From Woeseiaceae bacterium (GTDB lineage Bacteria > Pseudomonadota > Gammaproteobacteria > Steroidobacterales > Woeseiaceae), in the NCBI GenBank assembly GCA_028289545.1, contig JANQPG010000008.1:1-64000 (forward strand): a DNA stretch of 64,000 nt, written 5' to 3'. Positions 44,849-53,438 of this stretch are shown piece by piece. Position numbers and translations under genes: made by a program. Within the stretch, counting starts at the first letter, position 1. Each line of letters begins with the position of its first letter. Below the pieces are notes generated by a model. That model saw only the letters and a program-made list of their open reading frames with translations. It made no database searches and was not told where the DNA came from.

Positions 44849-46021
44849 TTACGCTGAATCGGCGTCCACGGCGACTACAGGGGCGTTGGCACGAACAAAC
44901 TGGGTACCCGACACGATGACGCGATCGGTGCCGGAGAGCCCTGAGCGAATGACGCGCAGTCCTTCGACGATAGGGCCGAGCTCAACGGTCCGGCGTTCGG
45001 CCACGTCTTCCTCCGACGCCAGCCAGACAAATTTTTGCGACTGATCCGTCTGAATGGCCGAGTCAGGGATCATGACGGCTTCGTATTCGCCCGAGCCGAT
45101 CAACTGGAGACGGCCGAACATGCCGGGCGCAAACAACCCGGAGGGATTGTCCAGCGTTGCGCGGCCGCGCACGGTAGCCGTTGATCGATCCAGCCGGTTG
45201 TCGACAAACGACAGGCGACCTTCATGATCGAAGCTGTCCTCGTCCATCAGCCTGACCCGGACGGGGTGCTGCGCGTCGCGTCCGCTCGTGCGCGATCCGT
45301 TACGTGCGAGGCGCGCGTATTTCAGATAGTCCGCTTCGCTGGCGGTGAATTCGAAGTGAATGGGGTCGATAGAGACAAGGGTCGTCAGCAGGGTGCCGCC
45401 CTGGGCGCCGCCCACGATCAGGTTGCCGACGCTCACGAAGTCGTCCGACACCCGGCCTGCGACCGGGGCCCGAACTTCGGTGAACTCCAGTTCGAGTTCA
45501 GCTTGAGTAACGGCCGCCTCGGCAGCCGCCCGGTCGGCCTCCGCCTGGAGGAGTTCGCGCACGCGTCGACCGGCTTCTTCCTCGCTCAGCGCGCGACGCG
45601 CTAGCAATCGCTCACCGCGTTCGGCCTCGTCCTTCGCGTTCCGGAACGCGGCCTCGGCGCTTGTCAGATCCGCGCGCGCCGCCAAAAGAGCAGCCTGGAA
45701 CGGGCGCGGGTCGACACGGAACAAGAGATCGCCGGCTGCAACGATTTCCCCGTCCTCGAACGCAATCTCGGTGAGATATCCGGAAACGCGGGCACGAATC
45801 TCGACGTTCTCAACCGCCTCGAAGCGACCTGTGTATTCGTCCCACTCGACAATGGGTTTGACGGTCGGATGAGCGACCGTCACGGTCGGTCCGGCCTGCT
45901 CGGCAAGCGGCTCGGCGCTCGCCGCGGCGTCCGTCGAGTTGTGGGGCCAGAGCGCTACAGCCAGGGCGCCGGCCGCGGCGGCGACCGCATACGGTATTGC
46001 TTTCGAAGCGATCTTTGTCAT
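44849..46021 (-). CDS. RND periplasmic adaptor (membrane fusion protein) 2
   Basis: This 390-aa adaptor has a short N-terminal anchor/signal and the MexA/AcrA signature WDEYTGRFEAVENVEIRARVSGYLTEIAFEDGEIVAAGDLLFRVDPRPF. An alpha-hairpin (~100-170) and EFTEVRAPVAGRVSDDFVSVGNLI follow. AGAGGAG precedes ATG 46021. It is the first gene of a five-gene minus operon: MFP, RND, OMF, peroxiredoxin, CNBD/TrxR-like flavoprotein. Its leader contains a large GC-rich palindrome. Confidence 0.95.
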   Translation of the reverse strand: MTKIASKAIPYAVAAAAGALAVALWPHNSTDAAASAEPLAEQAGPTVTVAHPTVKPIVEWDEYTGRFEAVENVEIRARVSGYLTEIAFEDGEIVAAGDLLFRVDPRPFQAALLAARADLTSAEAAFRNAKDEAERGERLLARRALSEEEAGRRVRELLQAEADRAAAEAAVTQAELELEFTEVRAPVAGRVSDDFVSVGNLIVGGAQGGTLLTTLVSIDPIHFEFTASEADYLKYARLARNGSRTSGRDAQHPVRVRLMDEDSFDHEGRLSFVDNRLDRSTATVRGRATLDNPSGLFAPGMFGRLQLIGSGEYEAVMIPDSAIQTDQSQKFVWLASEEDVAERRTVELGPIVEGLRVIRSGLSGTDRVIVSGTQFVRANAPVVAVDADSA

Positions 46022-46034
46022 TTTGGTCTCCTCT

Positions 46035-46070
46035 TGCCCCGACCGGTCGGGGGAGGGTCCGGCCGGGGCA
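46035..46070 (-). promoter_or_regulatory. GC-rich palindrome with alternative pairing in the MFP2 leader
   Basis: CCCCGACCGGTCGGGG (46037-46052) is a perfect 16-bp palindrome 15 bp upstream of the MFP start. The arm TGCCCCGACC (46035-46044) can instead pair with GGCCGGGGCA (46061-46070) with one mismatch. It may be a regulator site or, if transcribed, two mutually exclusive RNA stems. Confidence 0.5.
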
Positions 46071-46162
46071 GTCTCGTGGATTGGGCAGCGGGTTGGCCGC
46101 GTGAGCCCGTGTTGATGCGTACAATACGGTGATGCAATTCAAATGATAAGCAGGCTATCACT

Positions 46163-46597
46163 TCATTGTTTCAAAAGTTTTACTTCAGAGTCTGTCAAAT
46201 TATCGATCGCGAGGCTTTCACAAACCTGCTCAAAAACGACGGCTTCCTCTGTAAAGAATGCTTGCGACCCGGCGAAATCGATAAATCGGCGCTCGGCATC
46301 GATAATGGCGTCGATCGCCTTCAGCCCGTCGGCGGAGCCTGCGCCGGCCTGGTAGTCTCCGATCGAATGCCACCAGATTTCGATCACACCGTCGTACTGG
46401 GACGGGGCCAGGTTTCGCGCATCGGTTACGGTGGTGTTACAGACCGTGTCCAGGCGGCGGCTCATGACGTACCGTTGGGCATTCAGGGTCTCGGCGTAAT
46501 CATCGACGAGCCCCGCATGCAGCGCTTGCCAGCGTTCGCAAAAAGCGGCATTTGTCAGGTCGGGGCGACGTTTGACCAGGTAGGTCAGCTTGACCAT
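46163..46597 (-). CDS. EthD-domain protein
   Basis: This 144-aa protein resembles the EthD ferredoxin-like (dimeric alpha-beta barrel) fold: KLTYLVKRRPDLTNAAFCERWQALHAGLVDDYAETLNAQRYV, YDGVIEIWWHSIGDY, ERRFIDFAGSQAFFTEEAVVF. Relatives act in ether or polyketide degradation, or are of unknown function. It is divergent from a LysR gene and 141 bp upstream of the MFP2 start, so it may have its own promoter or lead the efflux operon. Confidence 0.85.
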   Translation of the reverse strand: MVKLTYLVKRRPDLTNAAFCERWQALHAGLVDDYAETLNAQRYVMSRRLDTVCNTTVTDARNLAPSQYDGVIEIWWHSIGDYQAGAGSADGLKAIDAIIDAERRFIDFAGSQAFFTEEAVVFEQVCESLAIDNLTDSEVKLLKQ

Positions 46598-46695
46598 TGC
46601 GAAGCTCCGGAGTGAGTCAGCCAGAAAAAGTAGCGCTCCAGAACGAAAAAGATTAGATTTCGGGCGCTTGCTTCACTCAAAAGCGGAGGTTTGGA

Positions 46696-47625
46696 ATGTC
46701 ACGTCATGCGTCAACGGCGCTGGGCTCGTTTCTGCGGACCGCCGAACTCGGGAGCTTTGCCGCCGCCAGCCGAGTCCTGGGTATCTCCGCCGCTGCGGTT
46801 GGACAAAACGTGAAGCGGCTGGAGGACGATTACGGCATCAAGCTCTTCAACCGCACTACGCGAAAAATGAGCCTCACTCCCGAAGGTTCTCTCCTCTTTC
46901 AGCGGGTCCGCGAGCCTCTGAGGGCGCTGGATGAGGTCGATCATCTGTTTCAGGAAAGCCGGGGTTTGGTTGCGGGCCCGCTGCGGGTCAGCGCGCCGAA
47001 ACGTTTTGCCTACCATTCGTTGGTGCCGCTACTGATCGACTTCTGTTCCGCCTATCCCAAGGTCGAAGTCGAACTCGATGCCAGCGACATGGTGCGCGAT
47101 CTGGTTGCGGATCCCGTCGACATTGCCTTTCGCATCGGCGACCCGCCCGAGTCTTCCATGATTGCACGCAAGCTTTGCCGACTGCCGGTCTATACGTTCG
47201 CGGCGCCGCGCTATCTCGAGCGCCACGGCACTCCCGAGCATCCACAGGATCTAGCCGATCACGAGTGCCTGCAGTACCGGTTTCCGTCCGGAGAAACCTG
47301 GGTGTATGCCTTCTCCATCGATGGAGAGATCGCGCGGGTCCGGACCAGCGGTAAGCTGACCTTCAACGACCCGGAATGCCTGCTTGCGGCCGGGCTTGCC
47401 GGTGCGGGTGTCTTCCAGATCGACGGCTACTACGGGGGCGAGGCCGTGCGTGAGGGTCGATTGGTTCCGCTGATGCCAGCGTTTGCCGCCGATCTGCAAA
47501 GCCTCTCGCTGTGCTTCCCGTCACGCGAGCACTTGCCGCTCAGAATCCGCGCGTTTATCGATTTTGTCGTCGAGCGGATCGACGCGGATTGCTTTGCGCT
47601 GGATGATTGTGCGCCTGATCAATAA
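46696..47625 (+). CDS. LysR-family regulator
   Basis: This 309-aa protein has the N-terminal winged helix (STALGSFLRTAELGSFAAASRVLGISAAAVGQNVKRLEDDYGIKLFNRTTRKMSLT) and an effector domain (DPVDIAFRIGDPPESSMIARKL). The ATG follows GGAGG. It is divergent from the EthD gene across 98 bp and is the probable regulator of EthD and perhaps of efflux pump 2. Confidence 0.92.
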   Translation: MSRHASTALGSFLRTAELGSFAAASRVLGISAAAVGQNVKRLEDDYGIKLFNRTTRKMSLTPEGSLLFQRVREPLRALDEVDHLFQESRGLVAGPLRVSAPKRFAYHSLVPLLIDFCSAYPKVEVELDASDMVRDLVADPVDIAFRIGDPPESSMIARKLCRLPVYTFAAPRYLERHGTPEHPQDLADHECLQYRFPSGETWVYAFSIDGEIARVRTSGKLTFNDPECLLAAGLAGAGVFQIDGYYGGEAVREGRLVPLMPAFAADLQSLSLCFPSREHLPLRIRAFIDFVVERIDADCFALDDCAPDQ

Positions 47626-47680
47626 GGCGATTCGGCGTTGCTTGTCGACTGACTGAATGCCAGCCACCTCTGCGCGAGCG

Positions 47681-48592
47681 CTACAACGCCAGAATACCGG
47701 CGCCGGTCTTCGGAATTTCGTTCTTCAGGTGATCCAGGAACGCCGACACCCGTTTCGGTCGATAACGCGAGTGGGGGTATGCGACCGACAGTTGGAGCGG
47801 TGGGGGCTGCCAGCCGGCGCACACAATGCGTAACTGCTTCTTATCGATGGCGGATTTCACCAACCACAGGGGAAGGGCGGCGTAACCGCGCCCGTCACGC
47901 ACCAGGCGCTCGGCGGCGAACAGATTGTCGGTCGAGATGGCGATCGTCGGCTCGATCATCCTGACAACGTCCCGGGGACCCTGCAGCTCCAGCGATTTGC
48001 CGGCGTACGGGTAAAGTGAGACCGCGGGTTGTGCGGCCAGCGCCTCCGGGTTGGGAGCATCAACGCCCGACTCGGGCGCAGCCACCAAGACCCGTTCGAT
48101 GCGCCAGAGCCCACGGACGATTAAACCCTCGTCGGCGATCGAGCCGACGCGGATCCAGAGATCAATACCTTCGGCAGTCAGATCCGTGGGTGCGTCGTTC
48201 AAAAGCCAGTCGATCGAGACGGCCGGGTTCGCGTCGACGAATGATGAGAGCACGTCAGCGAGCACGGTCTGGCCCAGGCCCACGGGCGCTACAATTCGAA
48301 TTCGACCCTGAAGCGTCTCGCGATTGCGCTTCAGCTGCTCGGACGCGATCTCCCAGTCAGCCAGCAGGCGGCGCGCGTCGATCAGGAACTGCTGGCCGGC
48401 GTCGGTGAGCGACAGTTCATGGGTACTGCGAACGATCAGCTGGACGCCAAGCAAGGTCTCGAGCTCGCGTAGCTGCCGGCTGGCCGACGGCTGCGAAAGC
48501 CCCAGGGAGCGGCCGGCGCCAGAGACAGAGCCTGTTTCGGCGATGCGCACGTAGAGGTGCATGAGGTCGAAGCGATCAAGCGATCTGGGCAT
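47681..48592 (-). CDS. LysR-family regulator
   Basis: This 303-aa protein has the HTH segment FDLMHLYVRIAETGSVSGAGRSLGLSQPSASRQLRELETLLGVQLIVRSTHELSLTDAG and a CrgA-like effector domain (EGIDLWIRVGSIADEGLIVRGL). It is downstream of the SDR gene at 48755-49525 on the same strand (162-bp gap) and convergent with the other LysR gene. It may regulate the SDR. Confidence 0.92.
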   Translation of the reverse strand: MPRSLDRFDLMHLYVRIAETGSVSGAGRSLGLSQPSASRQLRELETLLGVQLIVRSTHELSLTDAGQQFLIDARRLLADWEIASEQLKRNRETLQGRIRIVAPVGLGQTVLADVLSSFVDANPAVSIDWLLNDAPTDLTAEGIDLWIRVGSIADEGLIVRGLWRIERVLVAAPESGVDAPNPEALAAQPAVSLYPYAGKSLELQGPRDVVRMIEPTIAISTDNLFAAERLVRDGRGYAALPLWLVKSAIDKKQLRIVCAGWQPPPLQLSVAYPHSRYRPKRVSAFLDHLKNEIPKTGAGILAL

Positions 48593-48754
48593 GCCGCCAG
48601 TATATCCTTTAGTAACTGGCTATGGCGCGCAGCATTTGTGTTGCAAATGAATTCGCGGCCGCTGGATGGGTGCCTTGCGTTGTGCGCTTGTTCAAAAGGA
48701 CGCGCGAGAGGAGGGGGCTCTCGCGCGTCCATGCCGTGAATCCTCGATCGCCGG

Positions 48755-49525
48755 TCAGGATATCGACCAGCCGGAATCCACTGCGAGGTTGGCGCCGTTG
48801 ACGAACGAGGCATCGTCCGAGGCCAGGAACAGGACGGCTGCAGCCTGCTCTTCGGGTTGAGAGATACGGCCCATCGGGTGGAAGTTCGTGAAGAACTGCC
48901 GACCTTCCGAGTTTTCGTCCGGCGTGCCCGCCGCGCGAACAAACATCTCCGTCTCAACACCACCGGGACTGACGGCATTGATGCGAATATTGTCCTTCGC
49001 ATACTCGATCGATGCGGTACGGGTCAGGCCGACGACCGCATGCTTCGACGCCGAGTACAGTGACATGCCCGGCATGCCGATCTGGCTGAAGATGGACGCA
49101 GTATTCACAATAGCGCCGCCGCCGCTCTTCAACATCGCCTGAAGTTCGTGTTTCATCGACCAGAGTACGCCACCAATGTTGACATCGACGTTCTCGCGAT
49201 AGTCGTCCTGGCTTTGCTGGTCCGTACGATCGCCCATCTTGCCTTCGATACCGGCGTTGTTGAACGCTACATCCAGGCGCCCGTGTCGAGACACAATCTC
49301 ACTGACCATGGCTTCGACCTCGCTTTCACGAGAAACATCGGCGCGAATAAACTCAGCACGTCCCCCGTTGTCTCGAATCCTGGCGACAACTTGTTCGCCG
49401 CGCTCGTCGCGCCGGCCGTTGACGATGACCGTGGCGCCCTCCTGCGCGAATGCATAGGCTGCCGCTTCTCCAATACCCGATGTTGCTCCGGTAATCAGGA
49501 CAATTTTGTTGTTGAACCGGTTCAT
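48755..49525 (-). CDS. Short-chain dehydrogenase/reductase (glucose 1-dehydrogenase-like)
   Basis: Start ATG 49525 is preceded by GGAGG and gives 256 aa; the open frame continues upstream without an SDR-like sequence. It has a classical SDR pattern: LITGATSGIGEAAAYAF, AFNNAGIEG, catalytic serine in IVNTASIFS, and YSASKHAV (YxxxK), with SPGGVETEMF after it. It is an NAD(P)-dependent alcohol dehydrogenase or ketoreductase with unknown substrate. Confidence 0.92.
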   Translation of the reverse strand: MNRFNNKIVLITGATSGIGEAAAYAFAQEGATVIVNGRRDERGEQVVARIRDNGGRAEFIRADVSRESEVEAMVSEIVSRHGRLDVAFNNAGIEGKMGDRTDQQSQDDYRENVDVNIGGVLWSMKHELQAMLKSGGGAIVNTASIFSQIGMPGMSLYSASKHAVVGLTRTASIEYAKDNIRINAVSPGGVETEMFVRAAGTPDENSEGRQFFTNFHPMGRISQPEEQAAAVLFLASDDASFVNGANLAVDSGWSIS

Positions 49526-50001
49526 GATGGCCTCCAAATACGCTGTTTTAGTAAAAGTCGCCGCTGTGTTCGGCGGCATGGAGGCAATGATGGTCTCCCG
49601 CTCGGAGAGTTGGTAGACAGATGTTAAGTATGAGGTTGATTCATAAAACGGATAACAGAAGCCCTGCTCGTGCGGTCTTACGGTGGAAGCGGTTCGTCGC
49701 GTCCTGAACGAGATGCGGGGCAGAAAGACGAAGAACACTCCAACCCAGTCACGCAACTATTGGCAAACGCTCAATATCGAATCTGCATCTGCGCGGTCGC
49801 CTGTGCACGATATCCGCAGGGGTACGTCAAAAAAAGTATCTATTCCTCGGAAAAGCGCCAGATTCCGCCGCCTTGAAATCGACGCGCAAAGATCTTCAGT
49901 TAACAGATGCCGTTAGCGCTCTCCAGATCATGCAATAGTTTTTTTGCTTGAAGAAACAAGCGCTACACGCTTGGGGATAGCGAAAAACAAGGAGAGATGA
50001 A
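49526..50001. other. Intergenic region (476 bp) with a three-arm repeat before the PKD gene
   Basis: I see no credible gene here; short frames lack ribosome sites and family features. It should hold the divergent SDR promoter (left) and the PKD-gene promoter (right). At 49946-49973 three arms, GCTTG, CAAGCG and CGCTTG, allow two mutually exclusive hairpins (49946-49961 or 49957-49973). These are followed by AAGGAGAG shortly before the ATG at 50002, so the leader could be structured. A T7 run (49939-49945) precedes the first arm. Confidence 0.4.
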
Positions 50002-50895
50002 ATGAAAACGCGTTCGGTACTGGCACTAATTGTGCTGCTGGTTTCTGCAACGGCGAATGCCGCGCTGTATTGCGAATACAACCCAACCCTGGCTTTGTCC
50101 AACTCCTCGCCGTACAACCCTCCCTATTACGTGGGGGATAGTTTTGCGATGGCCGTGAACAGGACTGCCGAGTTCTCCATTCAACCCCCTGGCGGCGGCA
50201 TCACGTCGCTGGGTACAAAATCGGCTCACACGATAACCGGTGTGACTCTGACCCAACCCGGCTGGCATACCTTGCGGGCTTTTCGTCTGGGGTCGTACTG
50301 TATTCTCAACGAGTTTGTCGCCTCGCTGCCAAGTCTGGGCACAGTTTCAGTCAGCGGTACGCTATGGACATTCAACGACCTCACTTTCAGTGTAACCAGT
50401 TCGGGCGGTCTTGGGCCGAAGACCTACGATTGGGACTTTAACGATGGAAACACTGCAAGCACCAGCGGAACGAGCGTCGTCCATCAATTCAGCGCCGCCG
50501 GTACCTACGTCGTCGAAGTCGAAGTAACCGACAACAACGGGCGTACCGACACGGCAACAAAAACCGTGGTCGTGACCGACAACCCCAACGTCCCCGGTCT
50601 GCCGGGTCCGATCTATGACGATCATCTGGGCTGCGGCGGTTTGAGCGCTCGCCACGAGATCAGCTGGAGCGCACCCGCGACGGGTGCAACGGCAAGCACC
50701 TACCGCCTGACTATCTCGGGTGGTGGTTCATCGAATACCTACTGGAACAGCACGACCAGCAAGATCCGCTGGCTGGCTCCCGGAACGGTCCACACAGTGA
50801 CGGTGCGAGGGTGCACGAGCCAATCGGAGTCGACCTGTGGTCCGACAAGAACGGGACAGTTTACGACGAACGACTGTGCCGGCGACGACGATTGA
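50002..50895 (+). CDS. Secreted PKD-domain protein
   Basis: This 297-aa protein starts after AAGGAG and has a Sec signal (MKTRSVLALIVLLVSATANA). A PKD domain lies at about residues 110-195 (TYDWDFNDGNTASTSG, HQFSAAGTYVVEVEVTDNNGRT). A fibronectin III-like C-terminal part follows (ISWSAPATGATASTYRLTISGG), ending in an acidic GDDD tail. Paired cysteines suggest disulfides. The role is unknown; such modules mediate protein or glycan contact outside the cell. It is followed by a strong hairpin. Confidence 0.75.
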   Translation: MKTRSVLALIVLLVSATANAALYCEYNPTLALSNSSPYNPPYYVGDSFAMAVNRTAEFSIQPPGGGITSLGTKSAHTITGVTLTQPGWHTLRAFRLGSYCILNEFVASLPSLGTVSVSGTLWTFNDLTFSVTSSGGLGPKTYDWDFNDGNTASTSGTSVVHQFSAAGTYVVEVEVTDNNGRTDTATKTVVVTDNPNVPGLPGPIYDDHLGCGGLSARHEISWSAPATGATASTYRLTISGGGSSNTYWNSTTSKIRWLAPGTVHTVTVRGCTSQSESTCGPTRTGQFTTNDCAGDDD

Positions 50896-50930
50896 CGGCG
50901 CACCCGGCTCAGTAGTGATCGTTGGACGGA

Positions 50931-50959
50931 CGTGGAGGCCCCGTTTCGGGGCTTCCACG
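50931..50959. terminator. Long GC-rich hairpin after the PKD gene
   Basis: The 12-bp arms CGTGGAGGCCCC (50931-50942) and GGGGCTTCCACG (50948-50959), with one wobble pair and a 5-nt loop, lie 36 bp after the PKD stop. There is no T-tract, so it is a terminator-like hairpin, perhaps mainly stabilising the 3' end. A separate promoter follows. Confidence 0.5.
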
Positions 50960-50991
50960 GATCTGGTCGGAGAAATCGAGAACACAGGGGG

Positions 50992-50997
50992 TATAAT
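50992..50997 (+). promoter_or_regulatory. Consensus -10 box (TATAAT) for the small secreted protein gene
   Basis: A perfect TATAAT lies 36 bp upstream of ATG 51033. I find no good -35 hexamer at 16-18 bp, so it may need an activator. Confidence 0.45.
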
Positions 50998-51032
50998 CCG
51001 CCCCGGGCAAAGTTCGAAACCGGGAGCTGGTT

Positions 51033-51434
51033 ATGAAACTACGAACCGTTATCGTTTTGACGTCAATTGCGTTACCGTCCGTCGCCGCAACGCAGGAGGC
51101 AGGCAAGTTTCAATGCTCGTACGGCGATATGCAGCGCCGTGTCGAAATCGCCAGCGAGCCGGGCGTCGAGGTGCCTTGCAGCGTGCACTACTTCAAAGAT
51201 ACCGAAATGCCCGGCGAGCAACAGGTATTGTGGTCAGCGGACAACGACCCGGCGTACTGCCGAGAGAAGGCGATGGAGCTGGTCGCAAAACTCGAGGGCT
51301 GGGGTTGGGATTGTGGGCGAGGGGACGACACGGCTATCGATGAGCAGCCTCCCGAGGACATGGAACCCGTTGAGTCCGACGAGATGCTCGGCGATCCCGA
51401 TCCCGCGGAAGAAACAGACCCCGGCAGCGGTTGA
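51033..51434 (+). CDS. Small secreted protein of unknown function
   Basis: This 133-aa protein has a Sec signal (MKLRTVIVLTSIALPSVAA) and four cysteines in the mature part (QCSYGD, VPCSVHY, YCREKAM, DCGRGD), probably two disulfides. It ends in a very acidic Pro-rich tail (QPPEDMEPVESDEM...). It is similar in style to short periplasmic proteins of marine gammaproteobacteria. I do not recognise a family, and nothing in its neighbourhood suggests a role. Confidence 0.7.
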   Translation: MKLRTVIVLTSIALPSVAATQEAGKFQCSYGDMQRRVEIASEPGVEVPCSVHYFKDTEMPGEQQVLWSADNDPAYCREKAMELVAKLEGWGWDCGRGDDTAIDEQPPEDMEPVESDEMLGDPDPAEETDPGSG

Positions 51435-51486
51435 TTCGGAGCGGTTTCGGACTGGTTTTCCGGCGCGCCGAGAGGAGCCGAGCGGG

Positions 51487-53211
51487 CTAGGTCGACCGCA
51501 TGGCCAACTTGTCCCAGGCTCTCCAGACGCCATAGAACAGAAGGTAAACCAGGTAGCCGCAAGCAGCGGACAAGATGACGGTCGACAAGGCCGGAAACTC
51601 CATGACGAACGTCCAGCCGCTTGCGGTTGCTTTGGCAATGGATCCTCCTTCCGGATCCCCGACGGCAACGCGTTGTAGCAGTTCGAATCTCACCGCCGCC
51701 ACGGCCGAAAGCGCCGTCAGACCGGCAAGGGCGTAACGAGTTGCCCGAAGCCACCCCACCCGCAGCGATCGTCTTCGCTTGATCTCTTTCAGCTTGCCGA
51801 AGGAGTCACGGGGCAACACGCCCTTGTCGGACCCGTTATCCGACAGAATCTTCATGACGTGCGTAACAAATTCGTCGCTATTCTCCCAGTAAGACGTGTG
51901 GTCCGTCAGAGCCGATCCACGGTTGGTCACCCGGATCGACTCACTCGGCTCGTGAAGCCGCATCTCGCCATTGGAGACAGGATCGTGCGTCGAATAGATG
52001 TCGTACCAACGGAAGCGCCGCCACCGACGGGCTCCCGGCTCTTCGAAGAGGCCGTCGTCTGTCATGGAGCCGGACAAAGCCATGGTGAAGCCTTGATCCC
52101 ACAGTTTCAGCAGAACGATAGTCATTCCCAGCGTCAGCAGAGTGACTCGGAGTTTTGCATCGAGCCAGGGTTCCGCAAGCAGGTAGACCCCGAGCAAGAG
52201 CGTTATTGCGCTAACGGCTATCACCCGAATCATACCGGCCCGTCCGCCGATCAGGTCGAGTCGTGCGCGGCTCCATGCGGCAAGCGTGGTAGCGAGCTCC
52301 GCCAGGCTGACTGAAAACAGTGTGCAGGCCCCGACCACCCGAAAAATATTGCCGCCCTCCAGGTAGGCGGTCGTCAAAATCAGTATCAACACGAGCAGGC
52401 CAACGACGTAGAACGCTGATCTCTGCCCTGATTCGTATCTCCGGCCTTTGCTGCGTCGCTCGATTCGTGTGAGCTTGTCGAGACCGGAGCCGTAGGTAAT
52501 CAGTGTGTCGAGATTGCCGGGGGCCCATTTGTCGAGGACTGTATGCGCTATCGCCGCGCCTTGTGAATGCGCAATAACGACAACGCTTTCGCAACGCCCC
52601 GCCGCCGCCTCGATGGCCTGGCGAACTTTCGTCAGGATTGCCGCGCGGCGCATCGGACTACTCAGAAGAACGAAGCTGTCCCCGACGACGCTCGAGAGTA
52701 TTCTCTGGATGACCGCCGAGAGTCTCTGTGTCAGGTCGAACGGCAACAGCCCCAGTATCAACGCCAGGCCGACGAACCCGACCAGTATCGGCGCAACGAT
52801 GAGTCCCGCCAGGACCTTGAGGGTGACGACGATAGCCACGAAGGGCCCAAACCTCGAGAGGTCGGAAAAGGTGTTCTTGGTCAGATGGGTCGCCAACGTG
52901 TGTGGCAATACTTTGAAGGCCCAGAAGAGCACACCCGACGATCCGGGGGCGCCAAACGTTTTGGCCCATCGCGCCTCGACCATGAGCCAACGTATCCCGG
53001 TCAGTTCGGCACTGGCCATATCGCTGGCCGTATAGCTCGCGCCATCGTCCGACATTAGCGAGACGGTACCCGGTGCGGCATCGATACCGCGTCGCTCGAA
53101 CCAGTCGCACATGGCATCGCCGACCTCGACGAGCGTATCCCCCGATTCCTGCTCGCCGATGCCATGCACGAGGACCACGCCGAGGGAATGCGTCTTCTCA
53201 GGTGCGTCCAT
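51487..53211 (-). CDS. Membrane-embedded alpha/beta hydrolase (lipase-like)
   Basis: ATG 53211 is preferred over TTG 53244, whose ribosome site abuts the codon; the product is 574 aa. VVLVHGIGEQ (H17) gives the oxyanion-hole region, and the nucleophile elbow is AHSQG (S216). Candidate acid and base are in STHDPVSNG and LTDHTSYWEN. Unusually, hydrophobic helices are inserted between oxyanion loop and nucleophile (~residues 122-158), again in the middle (~275-370) and at the C-terminus (~485-565). It is probably an integral-membrane esterase or lipase; the substrate is unknown. Confidence 0.7.
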   Translation of the reverse strand: MDAPEKTHSLGVVLVHGIGEQESGDTLVEVGDAMCDWFERRGIDAAPGTVSLMSDDGASYTASDMASAELTGIRWLMVEARWAKTFGAPGSSGVLFWAFKVLPHTLATHLTKNTFSDLSRFGPFVAIVVTLKVLAGLIVAPILVGFVGLALILGLLPFDLTQRLSAVIQRILSSVVGDSFVLLSSPMRRAAILTKVRQAIEAAAGRCESVVVIAHSQGAAIAHTVLDKWAPGNLDTLITYGSGLDKLTRIERRSKGRRYESGQRSAFYVVGLLVLILILTTAYLEGGNIFRVVGACTLFSVSLAELATTLAAWSRARLDLIGGRAGMIRVIAVSAITLLLGVYLLAEPWLDAKLRVTLLTLGMTIVLLKLWDQGFTMALSGSMTDDGLFEEPGARRWRRFRWYDIYSTHDPVSNGEMRLHEPSESIRVTNRGSALTDHTSYWENSDEFVTHVMKILSDNGSDKGVLPRDSFGKLKEIKRRRSLRVGWLRATRYALAGLTALSAVAAVRFELLQRVAVGDPEGGSIAKATASGWTFVMEFPALSTVILSAACGYLVYLLFYGVWRAWDKLAMRST

Positions 53212-53438
53212 CCCGTCAATCCCCGTTTTTCTTGGTGTTATCAAGTCCTCTCGTGCCGCGGCCGTTTGCCGGTTGCCGGCAATACGCGTCTACGAGGACA
53301 GAACCTCGGCACAAGATAGCACCTTGGACATGGCAGATGTGCCTCGACCACCCGGTAGCATGAGGGTGGTTGCGCCTGAATACGCCTCCGTTTCGACTTG
53401 AAACAAATCCTGGAAGTGCCTCAGGATAGAATCCCAGT

